Below, piece after piece: positions 37,201 through 49,224 of a DNA stretch of 64,000 bases; the first letter of the stretch is position 1, and each line of letters begins with the position of its first letter. Source of the stretch: Brachypodius melanocephalos (lineage: Eukaryota > Chordata > Aves > Passeriformes > Pycnonotidae); assembly GCA_013398615.1 (NCBI GenBank), contig VZSR01003803.1, forward strand, positions 65,130,413 through 65,194,412, given 5' to 3'. Under the pieces are notes generated by a model. That model was given only the letters and a program-made list of their open reading frames with translations. It did not search any database and had not been told where the DNA came from. A program made the position numbers and the translations under genes.

Positions 37201-40200
37201 TCCAGACCAAACAAGGGAAATGTTTCACTGATCTGAGGTGTGAACAAATACAAAGCTTGTGGATTGCAGATATTTTATGTTTCCAATTGCCTCCACTAAG
37301 TGGGAAATACAGTGCCACACCTTCTGAGGACAGTAATTCTCCTATATCTACATTGGGCCACAGTTAAAATAATTTTTAACAAAGTCTTTTGCTGATCTGA
37401 AAGATCTCACATCCAGCAAAAGCCACAAAACAAGACCTCAAGGGGTTCATGCAGACTGCAGAGCAGGTGCCCTCCACCAAACACAACTGGCCATGGTGGC
37501 CACTTCCTTCCTGAATGGCAGGAATGCAGGAAATGCCACTGGATGCTGTTTTACCCAGGAGCTACCTGGTCCATAAAGCTTGTTAAGGAGAAAACTCCTT
37601 TCAACTGTTCCCTATTCATGTGCAAAACCTATCTATACTTTGAAAATAACACACAAAAGCCAGCCTGTGGTTAGGCTAAAGGGAAGATGCGATATTGGCA
37701 GACACACCATGTTCCCTCAAAGCACACATCTGATTCTTGCAGCCATGGGGAAGGAGCTCCTCTCTTAGCTATCTGAAGAAGGGTTTTCCCAACAGGACAG
37801 GCCACTCACATGCTGAGCTTTACAGGCACAGTCAACCAACAAAGTAGAACACCAGGACCCTCACACCAGCAAGAAACTAGTACCACAGCAAGAGCTGAAG
37901 GTGCCTGGTACACATCCCACATTTATAGAATATTTATCGGGGAAATAAACTTGTAAGCAATTTATCCTTTGATATCTGGCTCACAATTCCCCATGGAGTC
38001 ATAGGTACTATGGAAACTATTATAAACAATCTGTTACAAAACTGCATCTGTTTCCTACACAATGTTTGCAGCATGAAACCAAGCTTGAACTTAACAGATG
38101 AGTTCTAATATGGGAACATTTTGTGGATAATTCTCCCAAATGACCTTAAATGCTTTTTATATTTTCCATGACCAAATGAGTGTTTACATTTAAACTTCCC
38201 CACTCTCTCTTCTTGATGGCAGCCCTTTTTGTAGAAAGCTGCCCTATTTTAAAATGCAATAAAGTCTGTACAAGAAAATGTTTTCATCTGATTCAGAAAC
38301 TCAGGGATTGTCACAACAGCTCACATGCAAACATGAGGAACAATCAGAAAGCTGCCACAAAGAGTACAGTTTTTGCAGTAACTTCTTTGTCATCAGAATT
38401 CAAGAGTTAAAATCAGACCCAGAGGTTTTCAGATTAAGTTCTGGGAGAATAACATGGTAAGGAAAAAGAATGATAGCAAAATGTCTTCAATTATTTTCTG
38501 CTGTGATTATATGATAAATGTGTGCTTTTAAGTCTCATGAATAATCTCTGTGAAAAGAAGAGGATGAGTCTAAGTCTGGAAAATTTCCAAGTGTGTCTCT
38601 CCCACATCCTTTCAGTGTTTCAATGTAACAAAAACACCCACACATACATCCAGGAGATCTACTTCCATACTAATGAGTAAAAGTACTCACCAGCAATCTA
38701 AAAGAGGCTTCTTTAATGTATCCAGTGAGGCTTAAGCACAGCTACCATTCATCCAACATTTGGTCATTTTCTTGCCAGCATTCTGCCATCACTAACATCA
38801 GTATCTCTTTAATGATACCCAAGTTCTTCTCGTAAGTGACTGAACTGAAGTACACCCCAATGAGAGAGCTGCTCTTAAAACCAGTCAACTTTTTACTTCC
38901 TAAAAGTTCAAGGACAGGATGTGATATCCCTTTTTATGGCATTTCTTAACAAAATTCAAAGTAAAGAAAGCTCCCCAGAGCATCCCCAAAGATACAGTGT
39001 TACCTTAGCATTCATGCTTTCTTCATTCTGTGCACATTTAATGTTGTTTCTAGATTTGAAACATCACTGCCAAACACCAAGATTGACTTAGGGTCTAATC
39101 TTTCTCTTGAAGAGGGCAAAACATGTTGTTGCCTTGCCTTTGCACCAGCTTCCAGCGGGACCCAGCCTGTAAGACTGGTCCTCAGAGTGGAACCCTAAAA
39201 ATCCACAAAAGCTATGATGTAATACAACCACCATCTGGAGAAAGACCAGTGCCTCTATGGAGCAGCACAGAAAAGATTCAAAGCATCAGGCTGAAATCAA
39301 AAGTCTCAGTACAATCTGACCCTGCCAAAGGTGAAATGGATTATTAGTACTAATCCTGGCCACACTGTGGACTGGCTTAGTTGATATTTTCTTGAAAAAA
39401 AGCAACTGTCCTGTACATATTCAAAAAGAAAGGGACACGCTTTATTTATTTTTGCCACTCTCCAGGAAGAGTTTGTTTTATCATCCCAAAGCCAGGGGTC
39501 CAACTTAGTTTCTAATTCAAGGAGAAATGGTTTTTGTAATACAAAGAAGAAAAGGGGGAAGACGCAAACCTACGCTGTTTGCAGTGATCCCTTTCCAATG
39601 CATTAACCCCTCTCCTGCCAGGAGTCCTGAAGTTTCCTGAGACACAGCTCCAGAGAAAAACAGAGGATACAAGATGATAGGATTTCCCTTTATAAAAATC
39701 TAGGACTACAGTATAAATTCCTTCATGGGAAAAGCACACTGGCAGCACAACCCATGTTGTGGCCAGAAGCACAGACGCTGTGGCAAGTGACAGCACAATG
39801 TGGGCTGCTGAGCAAATGACAACCAAAACAAGAAAGCCCTCACAGATCTGTAATTACATCTGTAATAGTCAAGGAAATGTCATGCCTATAAGTGTCTGTA
39901 CAGGTCTTATTTTAAGAAGTGCACATTCAGTTTTACAATGAAAGGTACAAAGGATTTCTGGATGAAAGAATAAAAAAGTCGTAACATTTGCTTGAAGGGA
40001 AAGGATGATTACGATTGTTTCCTAGACTATAAGGCATCTAAAGACAGTCCCTGAAAAGCAAAGGCTTTCACAGACCAGTTTCTAGGTCACACTTCCTGAG
40101 CAATGACAGTAAACATGAAATTTTCCTGGCAAATTTCATGTATTTGGCCTCCTTCACTTCGACTCTCTTCTGAAAACCTAGTACTTGGAGCAACCAAATG

Positions 40201-40604
40201 TGAAATACACGTTATTTACATAAAGTATTACTGGATTGTGCATCCAGATGAAAAAGCCAAAACCAAACCATTCATTTGGATTAACTGCCATTTTTAAGAA
40301 GTCCTCAAGAGAGACTGACAGGCTAGGATTCAACCTTGCAGATCCAAGCTGCTCATCAAGATGTATTTCAAAGGCAAGAGCAACCCTTCCAGGATATGAT
40401 TCATCTCATTATTTAACAGGTACAAGAAGTGCTGGTGTTGTTCTCTCCACAGGATGGACCGCAGAGAGACCCTGGGGGAATAATGCCCATGCAGAGATTT
40501 ACATTGAGAACATCTGGAATTAGACTAGACAAACCTCTACCCTCCAAGGTCAGGGAGAAGGGAAGAAGAAAGGGCTTGGGATGAGAAAGGTGCATCTTGA
40601 GCCT
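34241..40604. other. anonymous non-coding DNA with poly-T tract
   Basis: No gene was recognised. The largest frame is 35565-35930 (121 codons, minus strand), without a domain. A T20 run lies at 34794-34813. The 104-codon minus frame 39512-39826 has a hydrophobic start but no family match and poor surrounding support. Much of 36.4-37.2 kb and 37.9-38.6 kb is AT-rich, unique-looking DNA. Confidence 0.5.
34794..34813 (-). repeat. T20 homopolymer
   Basis: Twenty consecutive T. If it were the poly-A tail of a minus-strand retrocopy, the body would lie to its right, but I see no AATAAA (TTTATT on this strand) nearby and no recognisable coding remnant. It is therefore called simple sequence. Confidence 0.9.
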
Positions 40605-40687
40605 TGATGTTCTTAAGGGAAAGAAAGCTGCACAACACTATGGGGTGAAATTATGAGGATGCAAGGCATAAAACTGGGCTGCTGGGA
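40605..40687 (+). repeat. 83-bp dispersed direct repeat, copy 1
   Basis: This block recurs at 42514-42596, offset by 1,909 bp, with a single difference (A at 40621 against C at 42530). It starts TGATGTTCTTAAGGGA and ends GGGCTGCTGGGA. Its 3' edge runs into a 13-bp tandem repeat (unit GCTGCTGGGATGA, 40678-40707), and copy 2 leaves that unit after GCTGCTGGGA. The block is not flanked by TG...CA ends or matching short target duplications, so it does not look like an LTR. Near identity implies a recent duplication, an unrecognised young repeat family, or an assembly artefact. Confidence 0.95.
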
Positions 40688-40707
40688 TGAGCTGCTGGGA
40701 TGAGCTG
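40678..40707 (+). repeat. 13-bp tandem repeat, 2.3 copies
   Basis: Two full copies of GCTGCTGGGATGA followed by GCTG. It overlaps the last ten bases of the 83-bp repeat copy 1, so the duplication breakpoint falls inside a tandem unit, consistent with slippage or microhomology at the junction. Confidence 0.85.
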
Positions 40708-42513
40708 TTTTCAGAGGGACAGGCTGGTGTGGCTGTTCCCACAATGAAGCCAGTACATCCAGCTGGAATCAGAGCATCCAACACACCAGCACAGGGATGG
40801 CCTCCAGCCCATGGCATCACAGCTGTACTGCTTTGGCTTGACAATGCTAAAATTAGCATTTTATTCCAAAGTACTGGCTGCCTTCTCCCATGTGGCGGAA
40901 CATTTTGCCCTCTTCCATGGAAACAAAAGATTTTCCTCCAAGCTTCCAAGCAGGTTACTCTGAAAATACATCCCTACAGCCTTATCTTAAACACACAGGC
41001 CTCCAGCGAGGAGAAAAGGTTCAGCTAGGGACACCATCAAAAGCTTTGATTTTTAGTGATTAAGGGATTCAGGCGTGACATTTCCTACTCCAAGTTCCAT
41101 TTCATCCCTTTCAAATTAAGGACTGGATTCAATCACAGGCTTATTTTTACAGGCATTTAATCATAATAAAAAGTAAACAAAAAAACCCTGGCCATGAGAC
41201 AAGCTCTGTAGCCTGCCTTCTTCCTCAACACTGCTACAACACATTACAAGGCAGTTCAGTTGTGAAAATACCATTCTGATACAATGAAGAAACCTGTAAT
41301 GCATCCCCAGCTCTCTGGAGAGGAATGAGAACTATTTAAAATTTAAAACAAGCACAAGACCCGTTATTACAATTATAAGTAGCTATGGCAGAATATTAGC
41401 AGATGCTGATATCACCCTCACCCTACAGAAGGCCTTAGAATTACTCTGTTACCCAATTCTGAATACAATGTTTTAAAATCAAAGTGTTAGGCTTCTTGCC
41501 TGGATCCAAATATTTGTTTTTTCTAAAAAGGGCCGGAGAAGCCAAACAAATCAACTGCTTTAAGTTTCTGTTGGAGTCTAGAAAGGATCTGAAGTTCAGA
41601 ACAAACAGAGTTTGTCACATGATGTGGAAGAAAAAGGAAAGTAGAATAATAAAATGCAGTATCAGGATCTCCCTGGGAGGATCAGAGTTTTTGCATCATG
41701 TTCTTGCTAGCTCCTAATTTCAAGCTGTGTATTTTACATTAAAAATTAGCAAGATCATTCTTATTAACTTTGGCAGGCAATTCAGTTCAATCAAATGACT
41801 CCTTATTATCATCTCTGACCAAAACCATGATTAACATAGAAGAACCCAAAAATAATATTTTGATGATTTTTAGGAATTTCTTATTGAAAGGGAGGGGACC
41901 AGAGACAGGAGAGATGATTAAAGAGTGTGCCATCTAATGAAATTAAAATTAAGAAGCATCTGTGAAATGGAGTTGAACCTCAAAGTATAACACACAAGAA
42001 ACAAAATGCTTTACACCTATGATACTGAATTTTGGAATTTTTTCTCATCCCTTGAGCTGCCCTGGGGAAGCACCTGAAGCCGTCATAGAGGAGTCCTTGC
42101 TGGTGAGACTGGCAAAGGAAATAATCCATTAATAAGTACTGACCCACACCAGCTCCATCATCTGTGCCACACTCACGGGCAGAGCCTTCTGACAGGCCAC
42201 TGCTGGAGAAATCACCAAGCACACGATGCACCTTGAGCTTTTCCAAGCAACCCCCTGTGTGCTGCCCTCCTTTTGCCCCTCCTTATGGCAATGCAGGCAG
42301 GATCCAGGAGAGCTGAACCCAGCAGGGATAGGTCCATCACTCTGGGTACAGCCACGCAGCGTCGCCTTTGGCTCTGCCCTGCCTCAGCACACACCAGACA
42401 CTGAGACCTCTCGGTGAGGCAGCTTTGCAGTTATACTTAGAATTAAAAAAACATAATAATCACCACTCACTTCTGGAGACAGAGTGATCTTAAATGCCAC
42501 TGGGAACAAAAAA
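40708..42513. other. spacer between the two 83-bp repeats, anonymous
   Basis: About 1.8 kb with no recognised gene or transposon domain. It holds frames of 113 (40687-41028) and 77 codons (41484-41717) on the plus strand and none with a motif. If the 83-bp repeats were termini of a non-autonomous element this would be its body, but nothing in it supports that. Confidence 0.5.
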
Positions 42514-42596
42514 TGATGTTCTTAAGGGACAGAAAGCTGCACAACACTATGGGGTGAAATTATGAGGATGCAAGGCATAAAACTGGGCTGCTGGGA
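42514..42596 (+). repeat. 83-bp dispersed direct repeat, copy 2
   Basis: This copy matches 40605-40687 at 82 of 83 positions. The flanks diverge abruptly on both sides: an A-rich run lies to its left, and AACAGG follows where copy 1 continues into its 13-bp tandem repeat. Confidence 0.95.
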
Positions 42597-44520
42597 ACAG
42601 GAATTTTCAGCATATCCTCTGCAAAATTGATTTAAAATGTTCAAAGCACAGAGTTAATTTGGCTTCAAAATATGACATGCTGCTTTCTTGCAAACATTTC
42701 CATTAAATATTCTCCTGATCACCATCCAGTTCTCCATCTGCGTGCCGAAAGGGATTGCTGTCAATCTCATTGAGTAGCAGTAACTAACCTTCCCTTTCTA
42801 GCACTCCTCTCCCAAAAGCTTGTCCTATCTAGTAAGTGATATTTGGCTTTAAGCTGATTGAAAAAGTCTGTACTTAATATTCAGGACTCCCAAAAGAATA
42901 TTAAGAATTCAGTGAGGAACTATGGTCAGCCTGTCTTAGTGGACACTGTCTTCTGCAGGATGGCAGCACCAGAGGGTAAAACTTCTAGTATCAAAGGAAA
43001 CTAATCTCTTCCCCCCTCAACAGCTTAATAAAATAAATAAAATAAAACCTGAGCAACATTAAACAAATAGCAAGTGAGAAGGCATACCCACCCTGTCAGC
43101 CACGGATTGGTGTTCTGTTTGCAGCAATTCATTCAGCTCTCTCATAAAAAACCACACTTCTCATGTGGCAGATCCTAAATAGTTATCAAGTTCCAAGCAA
43201 GCCTTTTTGACATCATGCTCTTTTTGAGGACCAAAAAATTGCTATTATTGGTGTGCTACACTCCTATTACCAAGAAGGAATGTTCTCTTGTCCTTTCTGT
43301 ATCCATGTGGTGAAAACCATTTTTATGCATTTCTTTAGCCAGCAAAGCTTATATGAATGTCTTATTTATTTCCTCTCACCATTCACTGATTTATGCTGCC
43401 TTCCTAGAAATTAAGAAAGATTAGAGGCATTTTAACATTATTGGAAGATTTCCATAACTTTTCTTTAATACAAAAGAATCATTACAAAGAGATAATTGCC
43501 ATCTGCAAAGAGAGATGTAAATCTAGGACTGTTCAGCATTCTAATGAAAACAGAATCTCAAAGGCATTATCTTAATGCTTCTAAAACTGGCTCCCTCTGT
43601 TTTGGGAAAGGAAACCAACCACACCAATCACAGCATTTTACAGTTAGTATAGAATTAAACAGAAGGGCCACCCGTGGTTGCAATAGCTGAAACAAAGCAT
43701 TCAGAAATACATTACAGCTAAAATCAAGCTCCTCCTTCTTGTTATTAAAATGCAGTACACATGAGAAATATTTTATTTTATTGTCTGCTTCAGAAAGATG
43801 GTAACAGTCAATTTGAAATTTATAAGCTCTAGTATGGTAATCCAGTTTATCCTCCTGTTCACCATCGGTGTTGATTAGACCCAAAGATGGGAGATAAGAA
43901 AAAAACCCACAAATGTAATAAAATTAGAATCTGTGACCCATCTTGGGTACCAAGAGCTTGTGGAGAGGAAAAAGGTGGAAGCTTGATGCTAAACAAGTTC
44001 TGAGCCTTCACAGTACCTTCTGCTATTTAATGTGCAGAACAATACAAAGTAAAATTACTTTATTTTCCTGTACAGGAATTATTGCAGTAGCCACAAATGA
44101 AGGGAAGAGCATATGGCATATGAGGGTGAAGTATGATATTATTGAGAATTGGTGCAGAAATGTGACATAATACATAAACAAGCCATCTAACCTGAGTGTA
44201 ATTGTAGCAAATTGTTACAGCTGGCCTGCATTTACAAGAAGGAGAGTTGCAAGTAATTCACCTTGCTCTGCTCCACGTTCCTCAAACAAAATATGGCTCT
44301 TGTTGACAACACCTTTTTTTTACAATCACATTGTTTTTCTGGGAGGAAACGTGAGAAGAAGATGGTATGAACAGCTTTGGTGTCTTCTGAGTCTTGAACT
44401 CAGGAGTCATTTACTTTGTTCACTCCTCCCCTCCCACCCAACAGATAACCTATCAGTACTTAATCAGGAAAGCAAAGAGCAGTGGGAATGTCTTTGCAAT
44501 TGAGGTCTTTTGTAAGATTA
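42597..44520. other. anonymous AT-rich non-coding DNA
   Basis: No gene is supported. A short AATAA-type simple repeat lies at about 43026-43048. The minus-strand frame 43567-43884 (105 codons) has a protein-like composition in its first half but no recognised domain and no start or promoter context. Confidence 0.5.
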
Positions 44521-44521
44521 A

Positions 44522-45168
44522 TTTTTTTTTTTCCCAGCATGTTTATTTTAAACTGCTTTAAACACTCAGCAAGATCACGTAACTGCTCCGAGTCCCAGGC
44601 TGGTGGCAGGGGCACCTGGCAGGGCAGCCAGGCTGGGCTGGCAGCGTGTGATGCTGCAGCAGAGCAGTGTTCACAGGGCTCACTCACTGTGGGACAGCAT
44701 CTCCACTGCTGCCAGCAGCAAAAGCTCTGTCTGCATCTGGGACAGCCACAGGGGCAGCATCTTGTGCACAGAAATCCTGAAGAGGGAGGTCCAGCATTCA
44801 CCATGCAGAGGTGGACTTTGTGGTCTGTGTCATTTCCAGCTGGAGAGTTGGTGTTGAGGGCAGAAGGACACCACAGCTGCAGCAGCCTCTGCCAGAGGTG
44901 CTCCCTGAGCTTTTTTCCTTTGGGTGCCAAGCATATACTGGGAGAGTCTGCTGTCCCCACCATGGTCCATTGTCCCCTGCCTTGTCACACTGCCATCCCA
45001 AAGGCTGGCACCTCTTTAAAACCACATGAGCCCTTGGCATTGGCCTTTCACAGTGGCACTCACAGGAGACAAGCCACAAAATATGCAAGTTATAAACACA
45101 AAGGAAAAAGGGGAAAGAGAGACCTTCCCCAAGAGCACATTGCAGTTGTCTCTCCCAGTAAAAACTGA
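44522..45168 (+). other. GC-rich patch with acceptor-like site and the longest open frame of the window
   Basis: A strong splice-acceptor look-alike (a run of ten or more T, then CCCAG ending at 44537) is followed by a GC-richer patch that stays open in one plus frame to 45168 (the frame 44482-45168 has 228 codons). The predicted protein is rich in Ser, Gln, Gly, Cys and His, with no domain, signal peptide or repeat. The opposite strand is also open for 167 codons (44460-44963), and another plus frame for 84, so openness follows from base composition. It could be an exon of a non-coding transcript or an unrecognised old repeat. I do not call it a coding gene. Confidence 0.3.
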
Positions 45169-45569
45169 GCTGTGCCTCTGGTTTTCATCCCACTTAAACT
45201 TGTCACTGCCTTGCTTTCTAGGATCACACTGGATATGGTCACTGATGCCCTCTAAGGGATTTTTGTAGGGATTCTACTATTAATAGAGCAGTGAGGCACT
45301 CGGGATGGAGCACACTGCACCTGGGAGCAACACAGCACCTCTGGAATGCACAGCATCTCTGTGATGCCTGCCAAAATTACCTGCCTCAAACTAACCAGAG
45401 CTTGTCCCTGCTGTCATTGCTATACCCTATTCTCTACTGCCATTGGGATGTGGTCTCTCCAAGTTGCATTCACACCACATAGGAAAAAACATACAATCCA
45501 ACCCAAACCTTTCAAAAGACAACTTGCACTAACCCAAAAAGCACAGATTTTGTAAGTGGAGAATCTCAG

Positions 45570-45584
45570 AAAAAAAAAAAAAAA
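45570..45584 (+). repeat. A15 homopolymer
   Basis: Fifteen consecutive A with no retroposed body recognised upstream. Confidence 0.9.
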
Positions 45585-47023
45585 TTCTTTAGAAATGCCT
45601 TTTCATTTAAAAATGAAAAGAACTTTTCCCTGCATTTGGCAGCAGTTTCCTGATAAAAATGAGGGTTGCTGTCACTACACTCCCCTCCATAGGAGGTATC
45701 TCAGAGCATGAGGATGGCTGGAAATGTTGACATTTTCCCTTCCACCACACAAAACACCCTTCTAGGTCTGTGACATCATGGTAAGCACAGGGTCACTTTT
45801 TTCCTCTGGCAAAAGACACTAAAGGCAGTCCAGATACCATGGAGACCAGGAAAAAGGTGATGGTTGTAAACTGAACAATATTTTAAAACATTTATTTCAA
45901 ATTTTCCCAAAATGTTTTCGTTTTGACAGACACTTACATGTTTCTCTTTTGTTCCCCAGGATGTGACCACCTTTGACTTAACAGTGCAGGACTTTGCCTT
46001 TCCCACAGAACAGGGACATTAAAAAGAAAGCAGGAGGCTAGCTTTCTCCAAGAGCTCTTTTTAAAGTCCTCTCTGCTATTCAGAAAGCCCTGTTTGACAC
46101 TGATGAGTGGCATGGATTTGGGTTATGATGGGTTGCCTTATGCTACAAATATCCCCTGATTTTAGTGGGATATTCTTTAAAAAAACCCAAAACACAGTAT
46201 TTTCCACAGTGGCTTGTAATCCTTGAGTATAGGACATATAAAATACAAGCAGTATCTCTTCTCAGTCCACTTCCAAGTTTATTAGAAAGAAGGGTAAAAT
46301 AGACAGTCTATAAATTCAAGCAAGCATTCATACATGCCTTGCCACTCATGATCTTTCACTGGGTAGAATTATTCCTGAATTAAAGACTATCTTTAAAAGG
46401 AACCTGTTGTTCTCTTTAAAATGTCATGCATTCTTTTAATGCCATACACAAACACTGAACAATGAAAACCATTTTATCCTTCTGGAATTCATACTTAGAA
46501 AACTTAGTTCTGCAAAAATAAATTATTTGAAAAAAATTTTCATCAGAGGTTTTGAATTCTAATAGGTTTGTAATGTTCATCTACCCTGTTTCTAGGCTAC
46601 AGGTACTATGGGAGCATGTTTTTATAAACAAATAATGTATTTTTACTGGAAAAATTGCCTATTAGAAAGAAATTATCTGAAAAACAAAAATGTTACAAAA
46701 CTATACAGTAATTAAGTGAAAGCTAAAAATTTGTTGATTTGTCTGTATAAAAATGTTTTAATTTTATCAAAAAAGACCCCAAAGCTAAAACCAAATTTTG
46801 TCTTGTCATTTTGAATTTTCAACTTTTCATACCAGTTAAAGGACAGAAATGTTACAGAAAGCACATTTCAAATTTCTGGCAGCTGGAAAGCCCTGGTTTA
46901 AACAGGGTTACAGGCATCCCACTGTATCCTTTCATAGGACAGTAAATCATGTATATCCTCACTGAAAATTTGCTTCTTGTCTCTTGTATAAAGTTTACCA
47001 GCTTCCAGTAAGTGACCTCATTA

Positions 47024-47043
47024 TACTTCTTTTTCAGGTAAGT
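47024..47043 (+). promoter_or_regulatory. fused splice acceptor/donor (recursive-splice-like site), strong
   Basis: A pyrimidine run (ACTTCTTTTT) is followed by CAG and directly by GTAAGT, so AG ends at 47037 and GT starts at 47038 with no bases between. This is the full consensus of a vertebrate recursive-splicing (zero-exon) site, which is used to remove very long introns in steps and is known mostly in long neuronal genes. It would imply a plus-strand gene spanning the window. Only the motif is seen. Its use is inference, and the nearest second site (7516/7517) is about 39.5 kb upstream. Confidence 0.35.
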
Positions 47044-49193
47044 TAAAAGTCAAGGTGTATCAGAGCTCTTCTCTCCAATCACTTACACAGCCTCCTACCA
47101 GCCAGAGTAACCACATAAACAAGGAGGTGCTGCAGAGAGAGGTTTGAAATGGACACAGAAAAGAGCATCAATACTGCCATCAACATCTTCCTCTATTGCT
47201 CTAACTCTCTGGAACTTACTGTCATGATTAAGTTTCCAAAACCTGTTGCAATACCAGGTTTGCAACATCTTTTGCAGCTTTGGTAGTTACACGTTCAGTG
47301 TAAGCAGCAAGTGGAGTCACACAAGACTGGCAAGATCAGCACACATTTCAGATGAGAGACATGACATTGCTTGGCTCGAAGGTCCAGAGAAGTGGACCTA
47401 TTTGGGGATACCTGTTTTGGTGGCAAAATGGATCTGAATTGCAACTGCTTGAGTACCTGTTTGCATTTTATTGTTTTAAAGATTCAGCAAGAGAAAAAGA
47501 AAATTTAGGTTGATTAAAAAAAAATCAAAAAACTTCAAAGTTTTGTCACTGAAATCGAACAAGAAAAGCAGCCCATGGTTTTACTGCAAGTGAAAGGCAA
47601 TATTTAAATTTGCACTGAAATGCCAATTCCCAGGGTGTGTTTTATAAATCCACAGGGAAGGGAGTACAACAGCTGTGGTAGTGTCAAGGTGCTCAGCTGC
47701 TGGAAACTACAAGAGAACCACCTTGGCCAGGTCTGGAGCTGAGCATGTGCTATAACCACCAGAGCACTGGCATCCTCACCCTTAATTCCTAGGGCTCACC
47801 AAATATGTAAGTCTTTTATTTTATCGTTTCTAAGGGAACAGGACTGAAAGGAGATATAAGGAGTAAAATAGGCTCAGATATAATTTATTTTGTAGATCAT
47901 ATTGCTTTCTTAAGAGATGATTGATATGGCTTCAAGTCTTTTTGGTCTTGAACCCATTCTTCATTATCACTTCCTATTCTAAGAAGAATTACCACTTTAG
48001 CCTGAATCATTTTTTGTCCAAACCTATTCAGCCAATCATGCCAACTTTCCAAATAGTTGCAGAGAGAAATCACATTCTATTTTGGGCAAACAATTTTCAA
48101 AAATAATGTTCAAATCAAAAGTACGTTTTTCATGGTTTATGTGGACACAGCACAAAAAAGTGCCCATAAACCCCACTTTCAGGTTAAATGTAAGGTATTC
48201 CACTCCTTTCTAAGATGAAATAAAATGACCAAGACATTTCACATTGTTAAAGTTTTTGAATGGGTTTTTTTGGTTGAAATTTCCTTCCTAGGCAAAATTA
48301 AGGGCTTGAGCACATGGCTCTTCCCTGGAGTCAACAAGTTCCTGTGTGCCAGCTGGTGTGCCATTACCTCTTCTTACACGTGCTTAGGCTTAGATAAATG
48401 CAGGTAATACAACTTAAATTCTCGTACTTTCACTGCAATCTAAGCTAAATTGGATTACTTAGTACTTGCCATGGGCAAGGAACATGAGCACACACTACCA
48501 CAAACAGATTCTTTACTAAAATACAGTACACTATGAAGCAGCAGTAATGTGATTATGCAACTGACACCCAATGTATCTATTGCGGTGCTCCCAAACTCAT
48601 AATTTCATTAAGTTTTAATTGCTTTTTCAGACTGCAAATGTAATATTTTAAGGCTATAATGATTTTGTAATTCATTTCCCTTCCCTCACGACTTTACTAA
48701 TATATACTACCAAATTTCACTGGAGTTTAACAAAACTTGTCCTTTGCTATTCAGAAAGAGCACTTAATGTTACAAGATATACAATTACAGAGTGCCTAAG
48801 AATACTGTCAATTAGCAAGATGACTATAAATATGGAAATCTCATTACCAAGAGCTGTTTGAAACTTATACCAACCAGCTTCTGACAATACCTGTAAATTA
48901 TAGTTTTATTCCTACCCTATTTTTAAGAACACTGGTGATTCAATAAGATACCAGTTACTCTCACTTCAGTCTTGCAAATACCTCTATGTGGAAAAAGAAC
49001 ACTAAGGAAGGTTCAAATTTTGCTTCTAACAGTATAGGAAAAGATGGAAGGAAAAAGAAAAGGGAACATGTTGAAATTATTAAAGCACAATGGTCATAGG
49101 GAATTGCCAGAAAAAACAAACAGTATAAATTGAAAGATGTTTTTAAAAGACTGGATTCTCTACTCCATTACAGAAATTGAGTGGGGTTGGTGG

Positions 49194-49224
49194 TTTTTTT
49201 TTTTTGGTGTTGTTTTTTTTTTTT
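49194..49224 (-). repeat. paired T12 tracts
   Basis: Two runs of twelve T are separated by GGTGTTG. This is low-complexity sequence. No minus-strand retrocopy could be recognised to its right. Confidence 0.85.

Noticed and set aside
40605..42596. LTR retrotransposon with 83-bp terminal repeats
   Set aside because: The repeats lack TG...CA ends and target duplications, and the 1.8-kb interior has no retroviral domain or primer-binding site.
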